Shown here in pieces: positions 1 to 13,039 of a stretch of 64,000 nt of DNA. How positions within the stretch are numbered: the first letter of the stretch is position 1; the number at the start of each line of letters is the position of its first letter. A program made the translations under genes and the position numbers. The notes under the pieces are model-generated. The model had not been told where the DNA came from, did not search any database, and saw only the letters and a program-made list of their open reading frames with translations. Origin of the DNA: Amphiprion ocellaris (Eukaryota; Chordata; Actinopteri; Pomacentridae); the NCBI RefSeq assembly GCF_022539595.1, contig NC_072775.1, forward strand, positions 9,264,005-9,328,004. Reading direction: 5' to 3'.

Positions 1-766
1 ATCATTGTGTCATACAAACAAAACAATGCTAAAAATGTCCATACAACTTAGAAAACTGAATAAAAATTTCATGTGGATTCATCACTACGACCCCCTAAAT
101 GCTAGTGGTGATAACAACTTTAAATATTTTGGTTTCCTATGGTTGAAAATATAACTGAAAGCCCCTTTAGTTGCAATTGGTGTTAATTAGTCCAGAGGAC
201 CACAAGCCAGCTCTAGGGGAATAAGGTGTGGATGGGGTCTACCTGAGTATCCTCCCAGTGGGTGAACAACAAGAGAGCAGAAGCCATCCACCGTCTGCTG
301 CAGCCCACGAGGGAGATAGCCGGAGGCAGAGATGAGAGAGGCTTCTCCTCCCTCCAGAGAAGCTCTCACACAGAATCTTTAAGTTTGTCTCCCACTGCTT
401 TCCTCAAACCTCCAAATGATTAGGTTCTCTCTTTGTGCTGCAGTCATGACTTACTTTGGATCCTTGTGCCTGTGTTTATTTCACAACTCACCCCAGGGTT
501 TAAAACGTCTGACATTTAGTCATTATTTGATGGTTAGTTCAAGAGTGAAGTTTCTTTTTCTTATTACCCTATAGGAGCAATAACTTCTTATATTACTTCT
601 TTATTGCTTCGTTTTTCATATACCAAGAGCTGCTGCTGTGGGCCCAGATCTCAGAAATTTTTGTCACACTTTTTTTTCTCGGTAGATTTAAAATTTGAAA
701 ATGTGGGGGGGGGGAAAGCCGCTGTGTTTATACGACTTGTCTGCCGGCTTGTCCAGCTGAAAGCGC
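1..766. other. No gene recognised
   Basis: No reading frame here resembles a known protein. The first part is AT-rich and ordinary. From about 690 the sequence turns GC-richer, with a run of ten G and several CpG, leading into the E-box palindrome and the U2-like copy that follow. Confidence 0.5.
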
Positions 767-778
767 GGTCACGTGACC
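767..778. promoter_or_regulatory. 12-bp palindrome with a CACGTG E-box
   Basis: The sequence GGTCACGTGACC is a perfect 12-bp palindrome centred on CACGTG, the core bound by USF, MITF and TFEB type bHLH-zip factors. It sits in a short CpG-richer block. No promoter or transcript can be tied to it from the sequence, so function is inference only. Confidence 0.3.
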
Positions 779-976
779 ATGTAGTGGTCCGCTGTTGCTC
801 AGCGCTGTCATGTGACAATGTTGGGGCCCGCTAGTGACCGCCCGCCGTCCGTGCAATTTTCAGATGCGGTGCGTTGCCGTGCAGGAAAATCACATCTAGT
901 TGACACGCACTTTCACAGTGTGTGCAAGAGTGTTGCTGTTTGTTTGTTTTGTTTCCATTCTACAAGGCCAGAGAAA

Positions 977-1163
977 GGTGCACCATTCTCAGCAACACTG
1001 CAGTGCCAGGTCAACATGTGGAGAAAAAGGAGTAAGTCCCTCTTTCAGCTCCCAGTGCTAAAAACCCATTTAATATGCAGGTCTCACATGGAGGACATAT
1101 CAGATGTTAAACTGATAAGAACAGATACTACACTTGATCTTATCCAAAAGGCCGTTTGCTGCC
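977..1163 (-). pseudogene. U2 snRNA-like copy (probable pseudogene)
   Basis: On the minus strand the sequence aligns along its whole length with vertebrate U2 snRNA (here 187 nt, usual length about 188-191). The 5' third is nearly intact: GGCCTTTTGG, then AAGATCAAGTGTAGTATCTG, which includes the GUAGUA branch-point pairing element, then TTCTTATCAGTTTAA. The 3' part keeps TTGACCTGGCACTGCAGTG-like sequence and ends in GGTGCACC. Changes argue against function: the first nine bases differ from the conserved start, and the Sm-site region reads GTTTTTAG in place of ATTTTTGG. No poly(A) tail or target duplication was seen. A diverged U2 variant is possible but less likely. Confidence 0.8.
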
Positions 1164-3889
1164 TGGACCCACCCCCCTGGCGCAGTTCTCACTTGTGCTG
1201 GTGCAGCGTTTTCACCGGGCTGCACAAGTGGCTTCCGCTTGGCAACTCCGCCCACAAGCTCTACTGAGCACCACCCAAAAACCTGTTACGCACAGCTCCT
1301 TTGCTTTCAACTAACAGATATGGCTCTACCGGACAGCAAAGCCTGCCAAAAATAGGCTAAACTCATTGGAGTCACTCTCCACGGAAGTCTCAAATTCTCC
1401 CCACTGGTGAAACATATTCCTACACTCTCCTCAGCCTGCAGAATGATTGTCTTAAAGACCTTCCTCCTTTGAGAGCACCTTACATCTCCCACAGCAAAAT
1501 GCCATGTGCTTCTTTTCACGTTGCTGCGTGCACTTGCAGCCTCGTGGCTTATTCTTCAAGGCTTTTCTCTGAGCTATTATGGCTTCAATTGTACCACATT
1601 TGTACAACACCAAAGGTCCTCTTAGCAACAGTTGCTCAGCCAGTTGACCTCCACTGCTTCTTTTCCCGCTCATACTGAAACATCATTCCATTTCCCATCC
1701 TGCTATTCCTTCTTCCACCTCACCTTTACCTCCCCAACTCCCTGGTTTTTGACAGAAAAGAGCTCCTGTCTCTATGTCCCATCCTTCACCATTTTCTCCC
1801 CCAAATAACATATCTTCACTCCACTTATCTCTCTTGCACCTCCTCCCACCTCTACTCCACACCATTTTCTAGAATCTGGTGTACTTTGAGTGGTGAGCAG
1901 CTTTTCTCCTGCCCTGACTAAAATAGCAGAGCTCTTTCTGCTGTTTCCCCCGCCCCCCTCTTTCACACTTTTATCGATACATGTCTTATAACTAATTACA
2001 GCCTAGGATTTGCAATTAGGGAAATTGTTTTCCTGATTTTTATATGAGGTCTTAAGTGGGTTTTTGATATCCCAAAAAATTACTGACACCTCAGCATTAC
2101 TATCATGATAACACTGAATGTCCTCGTCTGCCTATTTGTCTGTCAAAAATGCCTGATAGAATGTGTAATCATATATAAAGAAGCCTTGTGGGAGGTTTTA
2201 TTACCGCAGAAACGTGATTAAGGCAATTATGCAGGAAGATGAGACCCGCACGAACGTCACAGCCTCCTTAAATTAATGCACAATTACTTTTCAAGAACAT
2301 GTAGCCAGCCTGTTTAATTTGCATTAACAGCCAGCAGTTACTGCAGCAGAAAAGTTGGACAATGTGGGTTTTTTAAAAATTTTTATTCCGCACCTTTCAT
2401 AAAGTAACAACCTCACTCTCCTTTGTCTTCTTACCTCGGAGCTACTACTCCTGCACATTTCACATGTGCACCTGCTATATACAATATGTCCAGATATGCA
2501 CGTGTATCGGCACTTTCCAGAAATCCAATTACATCCATGAGTGGATGTCGGCGGAGGGAACATGCACATAATGTACCAATAAGCCCAATAACAGCAGGGC
2601 TCTCTAAACATTTCACAGCTGACGTTCACACGTTCATGTCTCATTATGTCGAACGGTAGGACATGCTCCACGGCCGCTCGGCATAGTTGATTACATCATG
2701 TGATGTTTAGGGCCATATGGGAGATGAATTTCAGCATAAGTTACTATTATGGCTTACAAGTAGGGGGTTCGAACACAACATATTGAACCAAGATAAAAAA
2801 AATATATAGTTACAGTGATGGAGTTTAGAGATCAAATGGGAGTTCATTAGTCTCTAAAGGTTAGATAATTCTATAATAACCTACAAGCACATGGGGACAT
2901 TGAACAAAAGGCTACCTCTAGCCGTGAGCACAATGATTAATTGATGTTTTCGGTGGGGAGGTTCATTATTGTGTCCGCACTCTCAATGACAAAACACACT
3001 CCACCTCTCCCTGTCCTCATTCAGCTACCCAAGTGGACTTATGTAAGAAAGCGACAGTATATCCCCTCGTTCCAGCTCATCGATCAGTCCATCTAAGGAC
3101 TGCACACAATGTACTGGACTTACTGCATTGTTGAAGAACCAAAGCAGTGAACAAGTGGCCAAAGTCAGAAGGAGAGACGACGAGGAAAACTGGAAAAAGA
3201 GTTTTTAGCAAGCATTTAGAGAATTTATTTTCTGAAACATGTTTCGTGTTGGCATCTTAAAGCTGCACTAATCAATAATTTTATATTAGCAGTGGATGAA
3301 TTGATTATGTGTAATGTGAAAGATGACACACAGTTTAGTTTCTACGTCGGCTCTACGGACCCTTTTAGTCTCTTTCAGCTCACTGTTTTGGTCATATTGC
3401 CTGCTGCCTCAACGTTTTCATTCACAACACTTACTTTAACAGAGTGATGGAACCAGCAGTGTTGTGTAACACCATGTAGGTCCACTGCGAAAAGCAACTG
3501 ATTCAGTTGTTGAGGTCATTGGTGATTTGGTATAATCAGCTCCGCACTAAACTTGTTGCCCCTTTCTAGAGAATTAATCAAAGTTTTGGTTCTGTTATAA
3601 AAAGGCTGCTTCAGTGTCTGACGAACTAAATGCAGCTACACTGCTGCTGTGGTCTTCACATTTAAAAATGTGCTCTGCTCATAGAAGACGTAACGCATCA
3701 GTGATGTAGTGTCCATCGATCAGCAAATGTTCAGCTAGTGAAGTGTTTGTCCTGTGACCAAGTGGGAGGTGCGAACAACTGACAATGCAATTAGCGAAAA
3801 AGTTAGTCTGGAGCCCTGACCTGAGGGCACTTGGTAAATATTGTACATGTTGATTACAGGTTTTTGAATTTTTTTGTAAAGTAAGTAAT
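1164..3889. other. Gene-free stretch
   Basis: I found no coding sequence, RNA gene or clear repeat here. Open frames are short and show no recognisable protein. About 1680-1960 is pyrimidine-rich on the plus strand. Confidence 0.4.
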
Positions 3890-4510
3890 TAAAGAAATTA
3901 TATTTCTGGAAAATTTCCCAGAATTTTCCAGGATTTTTTCCAGAATTTTTTCCAGAATTTTCCTGTTGTTATTTTCCCATATTATGGGAATTTTATGGCA
4001 ATTTTATAGTAATCTTCCTAGAATTTTTCTGCAATTTCATTGGAATTTCCCTGAACTTTGCGGGAACAAATTTTATGCGAATTTTATAGAGATTCTATGG
4101 AAATTATATGGGACTTTTCCTGAAATTTTATGGGAAGTTTCCTGCAATTTGTGGGAATTTTCCAGGAATTTTATAGACTTTTTCCAGGAATTTTTTTTCT
4201 AACAATTTTATGGGAATTTTATTGGAATTTTGTGGGAATATAATGGAAATTTTCTTGGACTTTTATGGGAATTGTTCAAGAATTTTTGGGGAAATTTCAT
4301 AAAACATTTTGGAAATTTTCCTGGAATTCTTTGTGAATTTTCCTGAAATTTAATGGCATTTTCCCTGCATTTGGGGGGTAATTTTCCATGAATTTTATGG
4401 AAATTTTGTGTAAATTTTTCAGGAATTTTGTGGGAATTTTCTGGGAATCTTATGGCAATTTTCTGGGAATTTTCTGGAATTTTTCTGGACTTTTTTGGGA
4501 AACTACTTCT
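3890..4510. repeat. Degenerate GGAATTTT minisatellite
   Basis: About 620 bp are built from variants of a 16-22-bp unit, roughly GGGAATTTTCC followed by a short T- or A-rich spacer (for example TATGGGAATTTT and TTTCCTGGAATTTT). Because GGAATTTTCC is nearly its own reverse complement, both strands look alike and long open frames with repetitive Phe/Asn/Lys/Pro codons arise on each strand by chance. Several units match the NF-kappaB site pattern GGGRNWTTCC, but this follows from the repeat unit and does not show function. Confidence 0.8.
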
Positions 4511-4699
4511 TCCGCATTTCTCCCTGCCTGACATGTAAACAGTCAGTTTCACTGATACCATGATGCAATTGTGAAAGTATCTACATCTGATTATGCCAAT
4601 AACAGAGTGAGGAGAGAGAAGGAAGCTCTAGTTACTTTTATGTTATTTTCCTTTTCCATATATTATTTTCTTTTAAGATTTTCTTTTAAAAATTTCTTT

Positions 4700-5142
4700 T
4701 AAGATTTTAGGATACCTCTTTTAGCATATAAAGCTGTAAATGGCACCGGGCCATCATATTTGAAGGAGCTTGTAGTCCTATATGTACCAGCAAGGTCCTT
4801 GCGCTCCCAGGGGACGGGTCTGCTGACTGTCCCTAGAGTTCCAAAGACGACAGTCGGTGTGCAAGCTTTTTATTTCCGTGCACCGTCTTTATGGAACGCT
4901 GTTCTGTCTGACATTCGGCAAGCTTGCTCAGTAGAGATGTTCAGAGCAAAGCTAAAGACCCACTTGTTCTCTGCTGTATATGAATCCTAACTTGTGAGGT
5001 ACTGTGTCTCCTTAGATACTGTTTTTATAAGTTTTATCATTGTTATTGATGTTATTGTGTCTTCTCAGCATCATTTTATTGTAATTTATTTGTTGCTTGC
5101 TCTGTAAAGTACTTTGATTTGAAAATGCTATAATCATAAAGT
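4700..5142 (+). mobile_element. 3' end of an L2/Rex-like LINE
   Basis: Reading from about 4711 to the TAA ending near 4990, the frame encodes the C-terminal tail typical of fish L2/Rex-type non-LTR retrotransposon ORF2: LLAYKAVNGTGPSYLKEL, then a segment with SLRSQGTGLLTVPR, then FYFRAPSLWNAV and FRAKLKTHLF. In this family the motifs LTYKALNG..PSYL, RAPxLWNxLP and FKxxLKTHLF occupy the extreme C-terminus downstream of the reverse transcriptase. The rest of the ORF is missing, so this is a 5'-truncated copy. The 3' UTR runs to about 5142 and passes directly into an AAT microsatellite, as such elements often do. Confidence 0.85.
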
Positions 5143-6515
<1,373 letters not shown>

Positions 6516-6603
6516 CAGTCATGAAAAACATTATTAGACCACCCTTTTTTTCTTCAATTTCTTGTTCATTTTAATGCCTGGTACAACTAAAGGTATATTA
6601 CCT
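6516..6603 (+). repeat. Tc1 left terminal inverted repeat
   Basis: It pairs with the right terminal repeat. The shared core runs from the outer CAGTC through ACCACCCTT and on to GGTACAACTAAAGGTA, with scattered mismatches. Confidence 0.9.
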
Positions 6604-6802
6604 GAAGAATACAATAAACACGACAAAAAATGCAGCTGATTACATAATACTTTATGTCCTATTTAACATGCTTAAGCTTCATTGTATTCCCAGGGTATAT
6701 AGAGGCCATTTCATGTCATAAGCAGCACATGCAAAGGTCTAGAGTGGTTTCCTGCTGACATTCAAGTCGTCGCACAACTCAGAAGTTGTCAGCTCTCACA
6801 TC

Positions 6803-8246
6803 ATGCCCAAAACAAAAGAATTATGTGAAGCCACAAAGGCAGACATCTTGGCACTGCTGGAAATTGGCATGATTGAGAGATAGGTCGCAAAAAAACTGAA
6901 GATCTCTAAGACAGCCGTTCATTACAACAAGAAAAAACAAGCCCAACATGGTTTTACCAAATTGCTAGCTGGTCGCGGCAGGAAGCATCTTCCTACCTCT
7001 GCAGATGACCGTCACTCATCCGTTCCTGTGTCAGGAATCGTCGTCACTAGTATCCTCTTCTGGCCTATTCTATTCTATTCTATACTGTCAAGACATCCAC
7101 AATTATGGTGCTCAGTACCGTTTGTTTAATTATTTATTTATTGAATCTCTTTTTCTTTTGTGTGTTTTTTTTTTATTATTATTGATGGGCAGTTAGTAGT
7201 TGGGAATAACACACCACCTTACAATCTTTAATTGCAATAGCACCGCCTGTTAGTTTCTATCCCTGTTCATCCTGTTCGTCCTGTTCATCCTGTCCAGTCT
7301 TTGTTTCCCCCACACATCACTGAGGTGTAGCACTGCCCTCCCTGGCTCATAATAGGGAATTCTAATAAAGAATGTCTGCTTAGCTTTCAGGGAGGGCCGG
7401 TGATGGTCACACACATGCACTAAATATTAAAATATTTGGCTGCAAGACTAAAATATGCATCAATCTCATACAATGTTGACACCTCTTTTGTGGAGTTAAA
7501 CAATGAGAACAAATGCAGACAAAAAAAAAAAAAAAGGAATCGTCGTCAGACCTCCAGGGACCTTAAAAATGAGTGGGCACTGTTGAGAAATGTGACTTGT
7601 TCTGCAAAGACAGTTGGAAAGCGACTTGTTGAAGCTGGTCTGAAGTCACACGGGGCAGGAAGAAGCCCTTCATCAAGGAAAGCTGGTTACTCTTTACTGG
7701 GATCACAAGGATTGGACTGTTGATGATTGGACTAAGGTTCTCTCCAGTGATGAATCCAGTTTTCAGTTGATGCCCATTCCAACCAACTTACTGGTTAGGA
7801 GGAAGCCTGGAGAAGCTACAAACCAGACTGTCTGCCCCTACAGTAAAACATGGGGGTGCATCAGTGACCATCTGGGGTTGTTTCAGTTTGGGTGCAACAG
7901 GGCAAATGAAGCAGGTCATGTACAGGACTACTCGTAAAAGCAGTCTTCTTCCATCAGCTGGAAAACTCTTTCCTGCCTCCAATGACTGGATTTTCCAACA
8001 AGACAATGCCCCTTACCACACAGCGAGGTCAGTTAAAGCCTGGATGGAGAACCAGAACATTGGAACCATGTGAACCAACTGAAAACCTGTGAACAAAATG
8101 GAGAACCACAAGTCCAAAAACAAAGCAAATTTGTTAGAATTAGTGCAACAGGAATGGGCTGCTGTGACAGCAGGACAATGTCAGAAGCTGGTGGAGAGCA
8201 AATGGCTGCAGTCATCAAAAACAATGGTTATGCAATCAAGTACTAA
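6803..8246 (+). pseudogene. Tc1-type transposase pseudogene
   Basis: The frame starts at ATG 6803 with MPKTKELCEATKADILALLE, followed by a helix-turn-helix-like stretch (KKLKISKTAVHYNKKK) and a GRGRK AT-hook-like motif, the usual order in Tc1 DNA-binding domains. In-frame stops and frameshifts follow. The catalytic part survives only as pieces, such as DWTKVLSSDESSFQL near 7722-7760, FQQDNAPYHTARSVKAW near 7996-8043, and the C-terminal KNNGYAIKY before TAA at 8244-8246. The coding region is split by an inserted retroposon at 7047-7535. No functional protein can be made from this copy. Confidence 0.88.
7034..7548 (+). mobile_element. Poly(A) retroposon with 13-bp target duplications
   Basis: The 13-bp sequence GGAATCGTCGTCA occurs at 7034-7046 and again at 7536-7548. 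The inserted segment between them is 489 bp and ends in about 15 A directly before the second copy, the hallmark of LINE-driven retroposition, with insertion in plus orientation. The insert has a CTAATAAAGAATG polyadenylation-like motif near 7363 and no recognisable protein. It could be a short interspersed element or a 3' UTR-derived retrocopy; I do not recognise the source. Because it splits the transposase, it is younger than the Tc1 copy. Confidence 0.9.
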
Positions 8247-8454
8247 CTCCTGTGTGGATCATGTGACTAAAACAGACAGAAAAGAAAACATGGAATCCTA
8301 AATGCTGTTTTTGGCAGTATCATGCCATAGCTATTGATGTAGGAACTGAAGTGATTTTGGTTATTATGAAGAAAACCATGGAAAATGTCTAGATATCAGC
8401 TCTTAAATTAAACTCTTTTGAGCTATTTTTGTTGTTGTCATTATATTTGTCCAA

Positions 8455-8541
8455 ATAAATGTACCTTTAGTTGTGCCAGGCATTAAAATGAACAAGAAAC
8501 TGAAGAAAACAAGGGTGGTGTAATATTTTTTTCCAAGACTG
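8455..8541 (-). repeat. Tc1 right terminal inverted repeat
   Basis: This is the reverse complement of the left repeat with about ten differences, ending CCAAGACTG at the outer edge. Confidence 0.9.
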
Positions 8542-10366
8542 GATATTGAAAAGCCTGCACCAGCACCAAATGCCTGCAGAGAAATGCTGTAGACCTAATG
8601 CTTGTTCTTTACTTATAGAGGCAGAGGGGAAACAAATGAAGGTATGAACTGAGCCCCAAATAGGAAGTGAAGGAAACATTAGGGAGAATCCATGTAGTGT
8701 GGTACAACCCCCAACCCTCCTCTTAGTCCACTCACCCATCCCTTCCTCTTTTTTCTGATTTTCCTCTCAAACGTCTCTCCTGTGCACCTTCCTTTTCGCC
8801 GTCATCCTGTCACCGCTCTGTCTTCCTGCAATCCACAGCCAGCCGATCCGTCGCACACCGAAGGTTTGTGCTTGAGCTGCAGTCTGCGCTCAGCTCCGAG
8901 CTCAAGTTTCAACTCGGAACAACAAAGCAGATGGTGAGGGAGAAAAATGACAGCCTTGGAGAAAAAACTATACCTTTCTTAAGACATAAAAAAAGGAAGG
9001 AAAACAAGCAAAGGGAGATACTGAAATCACATTCTATAAAGCACACATACACACACACATAGATATATATGTTTATAAATACATATGCCGGAGGATTTTT
9101 CTTCCTCCACTCTTATCTGCTCCTTGGCACTTTTTTGGCAGCTTCCCTTCTGCTTTCTCTTTGTCTCTTCCCTCTTTATTTACCCTCTTCTGTTTGCGAT
9201 AATTTCTCTGGGGAGTCCTGTGAGTCCTCTGCTCTGGTGCCCAAAACAACTGCAACACTAGACATTAATAATTTGCCCAGGGACTGAGTAATGATACTGT
9301 ACACACACACAAACAAAGATGAAGAGTGGGTCTGCTGGGTCCCTCATTAGTAAGCAGGAGTTCCTCATGTCCAAACAGTACTGCATGGTGTGTGCGCAGA
9401 GAAAAGAAGGATGGTGAAGGATGAGGGTGGAGAGAGGATCAAAGATGATCAGCATTTGTGCATCTGAAGGTTCCTCCGCTCACCCACACTGTTCAATTGT
9501 ATTTTGTCGTTTGTCTGTTTTATTGACCGTGAGGCATTTTTCATCATCAGGATTACAGCCGTATCATCAATAAACAAATGAGGCCGCGATACACACTTTT
9601 AGGTCCCAACACATCGGAAGCAATTTATGAACTGTGAATTATGAAGCGCTTGTTGTTGCTGTCGCCGCAGACGTGCCTGAATATACAATACAAAGGTCAA
9701 TTGATAGCTTTGTGGCGAGGATCAATGCGGTCGACACATGCAGCGTCTGGGGTTTGTTTTCTCAAGGCGTTGCATTGTCGGCACGTCGATGATCACAAAC
9801 ATAAACACGACCTAATTGATTCGGATCGATCTGTCACCTCACACACACACACTAAAGCCATGAAGGCTGTGAAGGGAAAGTTTGAACACATTAAACAATC
9901 CACTGCACAACCCTGCACTGATTGGCGTACGCACTCAATTAAAAATAATTGTCAGTAATGTTTAATTCATTTGATTTCTGTTGAAATGATTCATTGTTTC
10001 ATCCAAAAACTGAAAAATACTAATCAAGCGTTCCCAGAGCCTTAGGAAACATCTCCAAATTACAGTGTCTGAATAGCAGATTAAATTCTCAAAATATTCA
10101 ATTAACAATTGCAAACATTAGCACAGAGAAGCTTCAAACCAACAGCTGTTTGGCATCTTTTATTGTTGGAATGGCTCTGGGGGTGGCAGTCACTTCTACA
10201 AGTCGGATTGACTCAAGATTTGATTCCCAGACAACAAAGTTTCCAAATCCTTTGATTTTTCCTTAAGCATTTTGGTATTTTTGAGTAAAATTTCTCAGCA
10301 TTGCCATTAAAGCTAGAATATGCAATGTATTTAGACTGACAGAGTGCGTCACTGTTTCCTGAGACC
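8542..10366. other. Gene-free stretch
   Basis: I saw no gene. A short CA tract lies at about 9043-9060 and small CA tracts at about 9300 and 9841. Open frames are short and unrelated to known proteins. Confidence 0.4.
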
Positions 10367-10529
10367 TTTTTTTTTTTTTTTTATCACAAACACAATTATA
10401 CGTAGTATAATCTGCATTGTTGGTTGTAAATGTTCTGCAGGTTGTGGAGGGGGGTTCTGATGGTGCCCTCCTCAGGGCCAAGACGTCCTGCTGGGTGCTG
10501 CTGCCCATCCAGGTGGTGATACTCCCAGC
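10367..10529 (-). mobile_element. LINE reverse-transcriptase fragment, 3' half with poly(A)
   Basis: On the minus strand the frame reads LAGSITTWMGSSTQQDVLAL, the end of a non-LTR reverse transcriptase (the family pattern is SVLTSCITVWYGNCT..DRKALQRV). It passes into a degenerate tail and then a run of 16 A (seen as T at about 10367-10382 on the plus strand). The upstream half of the same copy lies at 19701-20080: both halves carry CTCCCAGC (plus strand) at the break and the codons join in frame across it. The two halves are separated by a 9.17-kb hAT element. Confidence 0.85.
10522..10529. repeat. Left 8-bp target duplication of the hAT element
   Basis: CTCCCAGC lies directly before the left end CAATGTTCCC. 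The same eight bases follow the right end. Eight-base duplications are diagnostic of the hAT superfamily. Confidence 0.9.
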
Positions 10530-11689
10530 CAATGTTCCCTGTAATTTTTCCTGAGTGTGAGCAAACACACAAACTCCCTGAGCGTCCCTTGGACCACTGT
10601 GAGCAACATCAGACGTGTGCACTGTGGTCACACCAGCATCACATCCATTCAAGTTACATGGTTCATTAAAAGAATCAAATTACAGCATTTACATTTCTGT
10701 TAAAACACTTTGTCAACAGGAGCCAGTTGAAGGCTGCAGTGATTTTAGTGACACTACAATGTATAAGAGTGAAGTTATTGAATATTTGTCTCTCTTTACT
10801 GTTGCAGCGGTTTTGCAAATTGCAGACGGACCCTGTTCACTCCATAGACACCAATGTTATTCCTGTAGCTTGAAAGACAGCTACTTTTGATAAAACTGGG
10901 CTTGTAGCACATTGTCTGCCTTGCAACAATGGGAAAGAGGCACCGTTTATGTTTTCACAACCTATATCTAATGAGTTATTGATGCTGGAAGTCTGAATCT
11001 GTGAATATCTTTCCAACTTTACTGAACTTGAGGCCACAACCACCTAAGGAGTGATATATTTAATTTTGAAAAAAGCATTTAGCCATACTTAAAGCTTTAA
11101 GTGCTTTATTAACACGGAACTAAAAATTTTGTATTGTTTTATTATCACAGGTTCTGTCTGAAAAGAGGTGGCATCATTTTAAACTGTGAAATCAAACTAA
11201 CAAAATGTAATGACCAACCAGTGAGCAATACTGGATTCTGCAAAAATATAAACAACTTTTGTTAAAATCTAAATCTTATCTTAACACAGTTAATGTAGTA
11301 ACTTATTTTTGTGTGTATGCATGTATTTATTGATTTATTTAGTACTGTTAACATATCAGAGTTCTGAGTGAATTTTTCTTAAGATAGGCAAAGGCCATTT
11401 ATTGATTACATATAGGCTCTTAAATGTTTATTAAAAACTAAAAAGCATTTTAAAAAGAACAACTTAGGCATTTATTGAGTCACTAAAATACTGTAGAGTA
11501 CAGACCACATCAGCATGATTATAAGCATCCTCTGGTAAATGAACAACCAGATACTGATGTCTCTCACCATATGGACTTCAGGAGATGACTGGGGGATGAT
11601 AAACTGTGACCTACTGGTTGGGTTCTCTCTGTTCTCATGTTTCTTACATGTTTGTCCCCTGACAGCCGGGTCCTAATGTTTTTTGAGCA

Positions 11690-12860
11690 ACACACCATAC
11701 TATGACGTTTTTACAATGATGGTTCTACTATGAAACCAGTTTGACATGTTCAGGTGTTCTTTGTGTGAAAACTCAGAGATTTCAGGTATCAGAAGGTGGT
11801 TTTCAACTTTCTTTATTAACTTTCTGCTTCAACTTTAAACTAAATTTCCTTCACTAACCCAGCCCTCTGGACTTCCAGGAAGCTGTGTTCCTATTGGCTG
11901 TCCAGGTGGCAGCTTGGTGTTATCAGGAACACCTGAGCAGCTCAGTGTCTTCCTGCTTTATTTAGCTGCAGACAAACATTTCCTCTGCTTCTCTTCACCA
12001 CAGAACCGGGTTTGGTTCCTTGCTTTAGTTTGTTCTTTAGGCGTTGGCTTGCAGCTTCCAGCAGTAAAATAGACTTTAATGTGTTTCTTGGTGTGTTTTA
12101 GGGCTTTGTACTGGATAGTTGTCTTGGTAAATGAGGTTCTTTAGCCACAGTTAGTACATGGTGCTAATGTGTGCAGTGATTAGTGGATTTGGTACAGCTG
12201 AGTTGTGTCTTTATCTTGGCTGTAGTGAGTCTTCAGAGGTTTTTGGTCAGACACATTCTGTATTCTTGTTTGTGAACCAACGTTGGTTGTCCAGAAGGTA
12301 AGAGTTCCTGTCCTGATTCTCTGTTCTCAGAGGTTCTCTGGTAGGCTGCAGGAGACTTTAGCGTTTGGGTTGTGCTAGTTTGGTTTTTGTATGGTTTCAT
12401 TTGGACGACTATCTTGAGGCCCCTCCATGTGGTTTAGTGAGGTTTTCTGCAACAGTTCTACAAAGCAACCTGCAGCAGAAGAGACTTTGAGAGTTTTTAG
12501 GAAGTTCTGGAGACCAGACTTTAGAGCAGCAGAAACATTTGTCAGCAGTTTGAGCAGGAGAAGGTGAGCTTCAGAGTAGAAATGAGATGGAAACCTTCTT
12601 GACCCGTGTGGTGAGGTCCTGTACCAAGAGTTTGAGCAGGTTGTGAAGAGTCTGTAGTTCTTTGGTCTGAAAGCACAAGAAGAGTCGACTCATTAAAGGA
12701 GAAAACGGGAGATATTGTTGGTTCTTCTGTCGCTCTGCAGTTTCCTTAGACTGAATGTCAAGTTTATATTTTAAATGATTTCCCATGTGAGCCCAAGAAG
12801 ACTTCAATAAACTCCCTCCATCCCCTGGACACAATGTATTTTATTACCATGTTAAATCTT
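11690..12860. other. hAT interior, no gene recognised
   Basis: It begins with one copy of the CATACTATGACGTTTTT motif that forms arrays elsewhere in the window. The rest is unique-looking sequence with no protein similarity I recognise. A T-run lies at about 12860. Confidence 0.4.
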
Positions 12861-13039
12861 TTTTTTTTTTTTTTAATTAAATATGTTTTTGAGTTTTAAT
12901 CATAGTTTTAGCGTAGTTTTTTTCTCTTTGCTTGTTTAGTTTTGTCATCTGTGTGAAAGGTGCTAAACAAATAAAGTTGAATTGATAAAGTGAATAATTG
13001 ACTAACTCATGATTGTGACAACAGAAGTATTTTCATTGT

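Larger units (their letters stand above)
6516..8541 (+). mobile_element. Inactive Tc1/mariner element
   Basis: The two ends form inverted terminal repeats of about 85 bp. The left end starts CAGTCATGAAAAACATTA and includes CTTGTTCATTTTAATGCCTG; the right end, read on the minus strand, starts CAGTCTTGGAAAAAAATATT and contains the same CTTGTTCATTTTAATGCCTG. The left end is preceded by TA, the expected Tc1 target; the right flank reads GA and looks mutated. Between them lies a broken transposase, interrupted by a poly(A) retroposon. The element without that insert would be about 1.5 kb, the normal size for a Tc1 element. Confidence 0.93.

Noticed and set aside
3966..4561. Two open frames of 78 and 117 codons on opposite strands
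   Set aside because: Both are by-products of the GGAATTTT repeat, which rarely makes stop codons in some frames.
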